Positions 1 through 10,800 of a stretch of 26,451 bases of DNA are shown here, piece after piece. The position numbers and the translations under genes were made by a program. The notes beneath the pieces were generated by a model. The model saw only the letters and a list, made by a program, of their open reading frames with translations. It searched no databases and had not been told where the DNA came from. The first letter of the stretch is position 1. Each line of letters opens with the position of its first letter. Source of the stretch: Paulinella micropora (taxonomy: Eukaryota; Cercozoa; Imbricatea; Euglyphida); assembly GCA_009731375.1 (NCBI GenBank), contig BJOX01000091.1, forward strand, positions 221,444 to 247,894, given 5' to 3'.

Positions 1-183
1 CGCGGTTGCTAGAGCTGCCTCGAAACCCCACCCATAACAATCTGGTGTCTGCTGGGTCCTGGGCTATCAACCAGCATATGCGGAGTTTAAGATCTTTTAC
101 GCGCGCAACGACCCTCCTCCCCAGCATCTACCACCAAAGGGTTATGAGTTGGCGTCACAGTTTAACGCCTTGAGGCCATAGGG

Positions 184-186
<3 letters not shown>

Positions 187-247
<61 letters not shown>
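187..247. repeat. (AAT)n microsatellite
   Basis: About 20 uninterrupted AAT units. The flanks (1-186 and 248-413) hold no gene I can defend. On the minus strand a CAG acceptor follows the repeat at about 186 and a short open stretch (PYGLKALNCDANS then stop) begins there; it could be a terminal exon of the cysteine-rich gene but is too short to call. Confidence 0.9.
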
Positions 248-250
<3 letters not shown>

Positions 251-413
251 TAAAACCTTGAGAGACAATAACTATGTTGACATTTTTTTCGTATGTAGGA
301 TATTGGATTGTTGACAAGATGCGGTCTTGCCCCGTCTTCTTGTGTGTGAAAGGTTCCCACAAATGAATCTTAATGCTCTATATACTCGTCGCCAACTTGA
401 AGCAAAAGAGTAC

Positions 414-508
414 CTCACAAACGCGCTTATTTGCAAAGGGTACCGAAGCACTTTTGTGATCATCATTGTCAAGCCCAAAAATGCCAACGCAATGAAAGGC
501 ACCATCAA
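414..508 (-). CDS. Membrane-helix exon (K) of the cysteine-rich gene
   Basis: On the minus strand a T-rich tract ending in CAG (511-509) precedes an open segment starting LMVPFIALAFLGLTMMI, a clear hydrophobic helix. The upstream exon J ends in phase 0 and this exon starts in phase 0, so they join in frame and the helix would follow the J helix after a loop of roughly 30 residues. The 3' limit is uncertain: a donor AG|GTACTC at 414/413 is the best candidate, but the frame stays open down to about 272 with a basic tail. Extra membrane helices expected for such proteins would lie to the left of the window. Confidence 0.55.
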
Positions 509-744
509 CTGAAAAAAATTCTTTTTGATCGGAGACAGCGGCAAGATACAGAACTGTCCTCCCATCCCCTGCTCCGGATCCGGGTTAAGTTCCAGAAAAC
601 CAAGCCAGGACAGCCAGCGTACTTCGGCTCCAGTCACCTGTCACGACCGAAGCGACCCGATTTGAGAACGCAAGCATGAGAAGCAAGAGAAAAGAGGAGA
701 AGGTGGGCACAAGTCTGTTAGCTTGGCAACAAAACAAGCGCATA

Positions 745-829
<85 letters not shown>

Positions 830-2631
830 GGTACCAAACGCACGGTGCTCAGGAAAAAAAAGCAGATCTTTACGCTATCAGTTTCTGTTTCCTCTCTCCT
901 TTGGGGATTCGTTAATTTATGTATTACGATCACATAAATCCATAGAATACCCAGGAAGGCAAACAAAACGGGATAGAAGTGGCGGGCATGACACTGCACG
1001 CATTGCCCGTTCCACTCATAGTAGCCATCCTCGCACTGCGAGCATAGTGACCCATTCCGATGATCGTCACAAATGGCATCGGTACTGACAGAATTTGAAG
1101 ATGCAGTCAAAGCGCCTCCTGGACAGTGTCGTTTCGCGGTGCATTTCAGCACTTCCCATGGTTGGCTTGCATTGGCCCAAAATCCTGCACGGAGGACTAT
1201 GTTCTTGGAGGTCACTCCTGGCCCGTCGCATACGATGCCCGAGTCACAAGGTTCACATTTGCCCCTTTGTGTTGGCGCGCTAGTCAGCGGGTCGAGTACG
1301 GGGTTTGTTAAATTTTCTATGAAGCCGGTCTTGCAGGAGCAGGCCTGACCATCCGTGGCGATGGCGTTGTCCTGGCAAAGTATGCATGCCTGATCTGGCG
1401 CCACGGCTAGCAACACGTCGCAGCGCGTGCAAAATCCAGACCCACTCTTAGTTGCCACTCTGTCAAAAATAAGTATTTAACAGCATAATAAATATACTTC
1501 GAAATGGGCAGCTTCGAAACAAAAACCAAAAAAAGTTTGCAGATAGCAAGAATGAAGAAAGAAATCAATGCTACCTGCCTTCTTCGCAGATATTACAGAT
1601 TGCGCTGCCTGGTTCTGCAAACTTTCCTGGCTCACAGCTAGCGCACGACACCTACGCCAGTGACATCAACCAGGAAAACAACTCTTCACTGTCTCAGATT
1701 TAGCCACACTGCAGGCTCACATTCTTCAAGGAAGATATTCTGTTATGTGCGCATGTGCTTTCAGGAATCCTTAGTTAGTACCGCGCCCTTGCTGCTTGCG
1801 ACTGATCCAGCTGGGCAGGAGAAACATGCTGATTGCCCAGTTTCTGCAAATAACGGCAATCGTATCACATTGCACAATGCACGTACAACGAGCACTCAAG
1901 AAACCTGATGAATAACGCCCTTTTGCACACGACTCGCATACAATTGCGCCCTGAACGTTGCTGTAGAAGCCGCTGCTGCACTCAAAGCAAGACGAAGCTC
2001 CGACAGCACTGTAGCGGCCAGGTGGACACAAAGCAGCTTTGCCGCTTAGGCAGAAAGAGCCAGAACGACACTCCGCAATCTCTGTAGCACCTTTTAGGGG
2101 CAAAGATGAGGGAAGAAGGAGATAGGGAGTGTCATTAGCGATTTGGACATGCACACAAAACAAGGACACTGGGATGCATATGAGACAATCCGTACATGCT
2201 GGTCAAATCGAAATCACATAACATTAAAAAAGCTGCACGAATTTAGACAGTCCAGGTGAAAGGCTCCTAGTTGCTAAGTACATCGATCAAAGAAGTTTGA
2301 GTTCTTCTTAGAGGGAGTTAGAGGCTGATATTTGGTGTATCTGACACTGTTTGATGAGCTCTTTTCGAAAATACTAAACTTTGGTCGCGGGTGGCACCCA
2401 AACCACAGTTTTGAGGTCTTTTTTGCCACCAGGCGCCACTTGCGCACACCAGAGGAAGTTAGCGGCTGATATTTGGTGTACCTGACACAGTTTGATGAGC
2501 TCTCTTCGAAAATACAAACTTTTTTGACGCGGAAGGCACTCAAACCACAATTGTGAGGTCTTTTTTGCCACCAGGCGCCACTTGCGCACACCAGAGGGAG
2601 TTTGAGATTGATGTTTGGTGTACCCGACACA

Positions 2632-2667
<36 letters not shown>

Positions 2668-4837
2668 NNNNNNNNNNNNNNNNNNNNNNNNNNNNNNNNN
2701 NNNNNNNNNNNNNNNNNNNNNNNNNNNNNNNNNNNNNNNNNNNNNNNNNNNNNNNNNNNNNNNNNNNNNNNNNNNNNNNNNNNNNNNNNNNNNNNNNNNN
2801 NNNNNNNNNNNNNNNNNNNNNNNNNNNNNNNNNNNNNNNNNNNNNNNNNNNNNNNNNNNNNNNNNNNNNNNNNNNNNNNNNNNNNNNNNNNNNNNNNNNN
2901 NNNNNNNNNNNNNNNNNNNNNNNNNNNNNNNNNNNNNNNNNNNNNNNNNNNNNNNNNNNNNNNNNNNNNNNNNNNNNNNNNNNNNNNNNNNNNNNNNNNN
3001 NNNNNNNNNNNNNNNNNNNNNNNNNNNNNNNNNNNNNNNNNNNNNNNNNNNNNNNNNNNNNNNNNNNNNNNNNNNNNNNNNNNNNNNNNNNNNNNNNNNN
3101 NNNNNNNNNNNNNNNNNNNNNNNNNNNNNNNCCATTTCTGCAACCCTGTCGGAATAAATCATGGTTTGTGGGAACCAGGAGGAGTTGTGAGCTCATACTG
3201 GCAGGGTGGCTAGCCCCAGATTCGATGTTGATGCTGATATGATTATTTTGGAATTCACGCAAATATTTGCGTTAGGGCAGTGTCCTGAATGCCAAATTTC
3301 CTTGTTTTTTTTGCACCCCATCGGAATAAATCATGGTTTGTGAGAACCAGGAGGAGTTGGGAGCTCATATTGGCAGGGTAGCTAGCCCCAGACTCGATCT
3401 TGATGCTGGTATGATTTTTTTTGGAATTCACGCAAATATTTGCGTTAGGGCAGTGTCCTGAATGCCAAATTTCCTTGTTTTTAGCAGTACTTGCCGGTGC
3501 CTCCGGCGATTCAACGTACCCTGTCGAAGGGAAAGGGGGGGTCCGGGGGGCTCTCCCCCCGGGAACCCCAGCCCTGTGATTGAACGTACCCGTTCTGGTC
3601 GCGGTGGCACCCCACCTGAAAATTCAGGTCTTTTTTGCCACCAGGCGCCACTTGCGGCACTTCCGGCAATTCAACGTACCTTGTCGAATGGAAACGGGGG
3701 GGTCCGGGGGGCTCTCCCCCGGAAACCAAAAAAATAGCGTATGTAAGTATCATTTGTGGTCGCGGTGGCACACAACCTGAATTTTCAGGTCTTTTTTGCC
3801 ACCAGGCGCCACTTGCGCACACCAGAGGGAGTTAGAGGCTGATATTTGTTGTACCTGACACTGCTTGATGAGCTCTCTTCGAAAATACAAAAATGTTGGT
3901 CGCGGTGGCACCCAAATCTGAATTTTGAGGTCTTTTTTGCCACCAGGTGCCACTCGCGCACACCAGATGGGGTAAGCGGCTGATATTTGGTGTACCCGAC
4001 ACAGGAGGAGGGGGGGGGGGGGGGGGGTGGGGGNNNNNNNNNNNNNNNNNNNNNNNNNNNNNNNNNNNNNNNNNNNNNNNNNNNNNNNNNNNNNNNNNNN
4101 NNNNNNNNNNNNNNNNNNNNNNNNNNNNNNNNNNNNNNNNNNNNNNNNNNNNNNNNNNNNNNNNNNNNNNNNNNNNNNNNNNNNNNNNNNNNNNNNNNNN
4201 NNNNNNNNNNNNNNNNNNNNNNNNNNNNNNNNNNNNNNNNNNNNNNNNNNNNNNNNNNNNNNNNNNNNNNNNNNNNNNNNNNNNNNNNNNNNNNNNNNNN
4301 NNNNNNNNNNNNNNNNNNNNNNNNNNNNNNNNNNNNNNNNNNNNNNNNNNNNNNNNNNNNNNNNNNNNNNGGGGGGGGGGGGGGGGGGGGGGGGGTCCGG
4401 GGGGCTCTCCCCCCAGAATCCCAGCCCTGTGATTGAACGTACCCGTTCTGGTCGCGGTGGCACCCATACCTGAATTTTCAGGTCGTTTTTGCCACCAGCG
4501 CCACTTGCGCACACCAGAGGGAGTTAGAAGCTGATATTGGGTGTATCTGACACTGTTTGATGAGCTCTCTTCGAAAAAACAAAAATTTTGGTCGCAGGTG
4601 GCACCCAAACCACAATCTTTATGCTTTTTTGCCACCAGGCGCCACTTGCGCACACCAGAGGGAGTTAGCGGCTGATATTTGGTGTACCTGACACTGTTTG
4701 ATGAGCTCTCTTCGAAAATACAAAAATTTTGGTCGCGGGTGACACCCAAACTACAATTTTGAGGTCTTTTTTGCCACCAGGCGCCATTTGCGCACACCAG
4801 AGGGAGTTTGAGATTGATGTTTGGTGTACCCGACACA

Positions 4838-4872
<35 letters not shown>

Positions 4873-5177
4873 CNNNNNNNNNNNNNNNNNNNNNNNNNNN
4901 NNNNNNNNNNNNNNNNNNNNNNNNNNNNNNNNNNNNNNNNNNNNNNNNNNNNNNNNNNNNNNNNNNNNNNNNNNNNNNNNNNNNNNNNNNNNNNNNNNNN
5001 NNNNNNNNNNNNNNNNNNNNNNNNNNNNNNNNNNNNNNNNNNNNNNNNNNNNNNNNNNNNNNNNNNNNNNNTGCGGGGGTGTCATTAGAGCTTATCGTCA
5101 ATTCTTCGTACTCCCCTCACGGGTGAGACGATGGAGGCGCATGTGCAGAAATGCATCAGCCATTGACAGAGAAGCAC

Positions 5178-5216
<39 letters not shown>

Positions 5217-6973
5217 CCCTGAAAGGTGTTGGAGTAGGGGGTGGGGGGTTTGGGGGGAGGGGGAAAATCAAAATTGTGTACCCCCTACCCACCCGCATTT
5301 CGGCACCCCTGTCGCAATAAATCACGCACACCAAAAACCATCATTTCAGGTGTTGGCGCAGCTCCTAGTTAATATTATTATTATTATTATTATTATCATT
5401 TTCATTATTATATCTTTGCTTTTGCATTCGATGCACAGCTATGTGGTTACAAGATAAGATTTTAGCGATAATCACCTCCTCCGCAAAGACAAGTGCTCGG
5501 TTCTGTACAGTCTTCATTCGTGGGATATCCGTTCAAGTATAGAGAGCCTTGATACATAAAACAACCTGCATAGTGCACATGAAGCATATATGAAGCGCCA
5601 TCAAGCTACAAGCACAAGCTGGCACAAATGTCAATGTAGACCTGTCACCCAGCCAGGAGTCCATATTTCGGTTGCTGTCCCATCTGGCAGTCCAAGCAGC
5701 ATCGCCCACTCGTTACATTCTGCTGCGGTCTTCGCGGGCTGCGCACAAGTGCCACTTTCCTGAAAAACAGCGCCCGCTCCCTGGCCGGTGGAGTAGTATC
5801 CAGGCGGCACAACGGTCGGCTGTAACGACTGGGGCGGACAGTACACCGACACATCCCCGCATGACTGCTTTGCGCCTGCGTTGCAATAAAAGCCTTCTGG
5901 ACACTCGGCAAGGCTCGAACCACCTAGTAAGAAATATACGAGCTTGAACCTTTATCACATACACTGTCACTGAGGAAGCGTTCGAACGCATATTGAGCGA
6001 CAATTCGCACAAGCAGTAAGCTGAAGAAGCGCTTGAACGCATATTGAGCGACCATTCGCACAAGCGCTAGCAGTAAGCTGAAGTTACCTCCCTTGCACAG
6101 ACAACGACTGCTGCTGCTACAATCCAAACCCGAAGAAGCGATGTTGAAAAAAACTCGTAGCCCATAGAGGACGCAGCCTAAGAAAAAACATGATGGATGC
6201 TGATCAAACACATGAATATGTCTTAGTACCAGTAGGCAATTCAATATAATTTTCTTCAGCCTCCGGAGGAGTCATTCCCAGAGCCAATGCCCGCTCCTGG
6301 CATTCGGTCAGCGTCCTGGCTGGATTGACACAGCGACCTGTTTCCTGAAAACCCAACGAGTTCCCTGCATCGCTGGCCATATACCCCGGCGGCACGCGCG
6401 AAGATACAGACAGCCCTTGCCAGATGGGACACAGGCAACTATAGCTGGCATTACAGGAGATGCCGCTTGCCATGTTTGTATTGAACAAGTATGAACTTTC
6501 TAGAGGTGAACTACCGAATGCGATCATGCAACCTGCAGAGAAGAAAACCATACCTCAAACAAAATCTTGAGGCAAATATGCGTGCGCGAGAATGCAACTA
6601 AAATAAAGACATGCACCTAGCTGCACTGTTCAGAATCTGACCCGCTGGCCGATCGTCCCAAGAACCAACCACCAAGTTGCCAACGTTTAAATTAGAAACA
6701 AGTAAGAGCACTAGCTGCAGACACTGTTCCTGATCACTGGCTGGGACTGAGCAGAAACTCGTGATTCGAAGGATATACGCTAGCTTAGACCCGGGACAAA
6801 ACACTGACTCGTCTTCGCAAGGCTTCTTGACGCCTCCGCTGCAATAAAACCCAGGAGGACAGACCTCGATGCTCGTACGTCCTGAAGCAAACAGTCATTT
6901 ATAATTATTATAATTATCAATATTATTATTATTATTATTATTATTATTCTGGAGGGGTGCACANNNNNNNNNN

Positions 6974-7013
<40 letters not shown>

Positions 7014-7098
7014 TTATTATTATTCGTATTATTATTCTGATTCTGATTCGTATTCTTATTCGTATTCTTATTCTTATTCTTATTCTCTTCCTCCTCCT

Positions 7099-7129
<31 letters not shown>

Positions 7130-7681
7130 AAGAAGAAGAAGAAGAAGAAGAAGAAGAAGAAGAAGAAGAAGAAGAAGAAGAAGAAGAAGAAGAAGAAGAA
7201 GAAGAAGAAGAAGAAGGAGAAGAAGAAGAAGAAGAAGAAGAAGAAGAAGAAGAAGAAGAAGAAGAAGAAGAAGGAGGAGAAGGACTTTTTCTTCTTTTCT
7301 TCTTTTCTTCTTTTCTTCTTTTATTTTCTTCTTCTTCTTCTTCTTCTTCTTCTTCTTCTTCTTCTTNNNNNNNNNNTCTCTTCTTTTTTTTTCTTTTTTT
7401 TTTTCTTTTTTTTTTTTTTTTTTCTTTTTTTTTTTTTTCCTTCTTCTCTTCTTCTCTTCTTTTCTTCTTCTTCTTCTTCTTCTTCTTCTTCTTGGTTTTC
7501 TTCTTGGCCTTCTTCTTGGTCTTCTTCTTGGTCTTCTTCTTGGTCTTCTTCTTGGTCTTCTTCTTGGTCTTCTTCTTGGTCTTCTTCTTGGTCTTCTTCT
7601 TCCTTTTCTTCCTTTTCTTTTTCTTCCTCTTCTTCTGCTTCTTCTTCTCCTTCTTCCTTGCTCCTGCTCCGTCTCCGTCTC

Positions 7682-7721
<40 letters not shown>

Positions 7722-7777
7722 TTCGTCTTCTTCGTCTTCTTCTTCTTCTTCTTCTTCTTCTTCTTCTTCTTCTTCTT

Positions 7778-7810
<33 letters not shown>

Positions 7811-10800
7811 ATTATGATTATGATTATGATCATGATAATATTATAATTATTATTATTGTTATTATTATTATTACTATTATTATTATTATTATCATCTTTA
7901 ATACAAGATGAGATTTTAGAGATAATGACCTCCTCCGCAAAGACAAGTGCTCACTTCAGTGCAGTTTTCATTCGTGGGAGAGTCATTCAAGTATAGAGAG
8001 CCTTGATTCATAAAACAACCTGCATAGTGCACATAAAGCATATATGAAGCGTCATCAAGCTACAAGCACAAGCTAGCACAAATGTCAATGCAGACCTGTC
8101 ACGTCCGCAAAATAAGCGCCTTCGGTTGCTGTCACATCTGGCAGTCCAAGCAGCATCGCCCACTCGTTACATTCCGCTGCGGTCTTCGCGGGCTGCCCAC
8201 AAGTGCCAGTTTCCTGAAAAACAGCGCCCGCTCCCTGGCCGGTGGAGTAGTATCCAGGCGGCACAACGGTCGGCTGTGACGACTGGGGCGGACAGTACAC
8301 CGACACATCCCCGCATGACTGCTTTGCGCCTGCGTTGCAATAAAAGCCTTCTGGACACTCGGCAAGGCTCGAACCACCTAGTAAGAAATATACGAGCTTG
8401 AACCTTTATCACATACACTGTCACTGAGGAAGCGTTCGAACGCATATTGAGCGACAATTCGCACAAGCAGTAAGCTGAAGAAGCGCTTGAACGCATATTG
8501 AGCGACCATTCGCACAAGCGCTAGCAGTAAGCTGAAGTTACCTCCCTTGCACAGACAACGACTGCTGCTGCTACAATCCAAACCCGAAGAAGCGATGTTG
8601 AAAGTAACGTGTAGCCCATAGAGGACGCAGCCTAAGAAAAACATGATGGATGCTGATCAAACACATGAATATGTCTTAGTACCAGTAGGGAAGTTAATAT
8701 AATTTTCTTCAGCCTCCGGAGGAGTCATTCCCAGAGCCAATGCCCGCTCCTGGCACTCGGACAGCGTCCTGGCTGGATTGACACAGCGACCTGTTTCCTG
8801 AAAACCCAACGAGTTCCCTGCATCGCTGGCCATATACCCCGGCGGCACGCGCGAAGATACAGACAGCCCTTGCCAGATGGGACACAGGCAACTATAGCTG
8901 GTATTACAGGAGATGCCGCTTGCCATGTTTGTATTGAACAAGTATGAACTTTCTAGAGGTGAACTACCGAATACGATCATGCAACCTGCAGAGAAGAAAA
9001 CCATACCTCAAACAAAATTTTGAGGCAAATATGCGTGCGCGAGAATGCAACTAAAATAAAGACATGCACCTAGCTGCACTGTTCAGAATCTGACCCGCTG
9101 GCCGATCGTCCCAAGAACCAACCACCAAGTTGCCAACGTTTAAATTAGAAACAAGTAAGAGCACTAGCTGCAGACACTGTTCCTGATCACTGGCTGGGAC
9201 TGAGCAGAAACTCGTGATTCGAAGGATATACGCTAGCTTAGACCCGGGACAAAACACTGACTCGTCTTCGCAAGGCTTCTTGACGCCTCCGCTGCAATAA
9301 AACCCAGGAGGACAGACCTCGATGCTCGTACGTCCTGAAGCAAACAGTCATTTATAATTATTATAATTATCAATATTATTATTATTATTATTATTATTAT
9401 TNNNNNNNNNNNNNNNNNNNNNNNNNNNNNNNNNNNNNNNNNNCTGGAGGGGTGCACAAGATGGCACTCCATGGGAAGAGGAGGTGGTTGGGCCTCTCCC
9501 CACGAAGGTGACCGCTTGGGGAGGGCGGTCACCGGGATATGCGCAACTCTCAACTGGGCATTTACTCGGTAGGGGTTCGGCCAGGCAGGTTGTGGGGTTG
9601 TCTGTTGGATTGTTGGTTGGCTCGTTTTTCTTGGCTGTTGGTTTGGGTCTGGTTTCCTGGTTAGCCCATTTTCGCCGAATTTCCTGCCGAGTAAATGCCT
9701 GGGGGCTTCCAGTTCCGGTTTGGTGATCTTGTTGAGGTGAGCATTCGGAGGAAACAGTACCGAGATGGGTTGAAGATAGGATTCACATTGAGCCGAGATG
9801 GGGCTGAGTTGATCTGTTCCAACTCGGCTCCATTTTGGCTTCATGTTAATCCTATCTTCATCCTATCTGGGTTTTGTCTCCTCCCTATCTTCGCTTCTTC
9901 GGGGTTGCCTAACTGGAACACATGATGAGCGCACGTTGGAGAGGGGCTTCAGTCGGTCCCAATGCCTTGCCAGTGCCTTGCTGCGTTGCCGTGCCTTGCC
10001 CCATGCATTCACACCCTCCACCGTTGCATTTCTAACTGAGCAGCTTCGGCTGGGATTACTATACTTGTCTGTAAGACCCTATAGGTACCGCTAGGTTCGC
10101 GCCTTCTATACCCACGTGGGGGAAGGAGTTTCAGCGGCACGCCGTCCGATCTGGCTCCACTCGGGGACACCCGTACCTCATGATGTGTATTGTTAGGAGC
10201 AGCTGAAAGTCCATAAGGCATGAGAGTAGAGGCGTTGGCGATGCGATGGAGAGTGTGTGTAGTGCGTGAGGCAGGTTCTGGCGACGCTGGGGGTGCTGGC
10301 GGGCGCCGAAGGGCACGAAGCGACGCGGCAGCGTCCAGTGACACCGGCGGAAATGCGTGTAGTGTGTGTTGCAGATACCGCCGATGCTATTTGCATGGAC
10401 GGGCGCTTTCCTCGGCGTAAAGAGGCGCGGCGGTGATGGCCAGCGACATTGGCCGTCTACTACTCTCAATGGATTACAAATACGCGAAGCACGGAGCTAC
10501 CACTGTGGCCCTTATGGGACAAGGTAGAATCGCCGAAGACCTGGACAATCCCCGTGGGAATGCCTCTTCGACGGGCTCTGGCCCGATGTCCCAGGATGGG
10601 AGGATGAGGGCTCGCGTATATGACGGAATTCCTGAACCACGTGGAGAGGCTATCTTAGCTGCGCCTCATCCTTCCTCCCCAAACCTGGCACACGGGTCGG
10701 CGCTTCAACATAAGGCGAGCGGCGCTATATGGCAGATGGCACCGCCGCCTCGACGGTACCGGCGGGTAGATCGGTACGACAAGGACGGGCGTAATCTGAT

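Larger units (their letters stand above)
2273..5360. repeat. Composite minisatellite/mobile block in an intron
   Basis: Contains three runs of a 141-142 base tandem unit (about 2310-2632, 3627-4006, 4456-4840; anchor GGCGCCACTTGCGCAC at 2432, 2574, 3805, 4638 and 4780, with variants at 3644, 3946 and 4497), a 172-base tandem pair at 3142-3480, GC-rich spacers with GGGGGGTCCGGGGGGCTCTC, long G runs, three N gaps and a SINE fragment. It lies between exon E1 and the exon at 1905-2090 of the minus-strand gene. Open frames through it are produced by the repeat and by N; none looks like a gene. The 10-base direct repeat at its ends suggests insertion as one unit, later expanded. Confidence 0.7.

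Noticed and set aside
1-186. Terminal exon of the cysteine-rich gene (minus strand, PYGLKALNCDANS then stop after an acceptor CAG)
   Set aside because: Only 13 codons, the acceptor is produced by the repeat edge and the phase to the upstream exon is unknown.
2274-5101. Open frames with GVRKWRLVAKKTS-like repeated peptide on the minus strand
   Set aside because: Translation of the 142-base minisatellite; the frame shifts between units, and poly-G and N give Pro/Gly runs. No start or conserved domain.
5645-5923. Alternative minus-strand frame in exon A (MVRALPSVQKAF...)
   Set aside because: It lacks the cysteine spacing and fails to join exon B in phase; the other frame does both in all five copies.
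1575-9334. Dinoflagellate-type introns (GC or GA donors, AGG acceptors)
   Set aside because: All junctions I used are GT-AG and several acceptors are not followed by G (CAG|TT, CAG|AG, CAG|AA), so that diagnosis is not supported.
9444-10435. Separate LINE ORF1 upstream of the main ORF
   Set aside because: Short frames only (up to about 80 codons), no coiled coil, zinc knuckle or RNA-binding signature.
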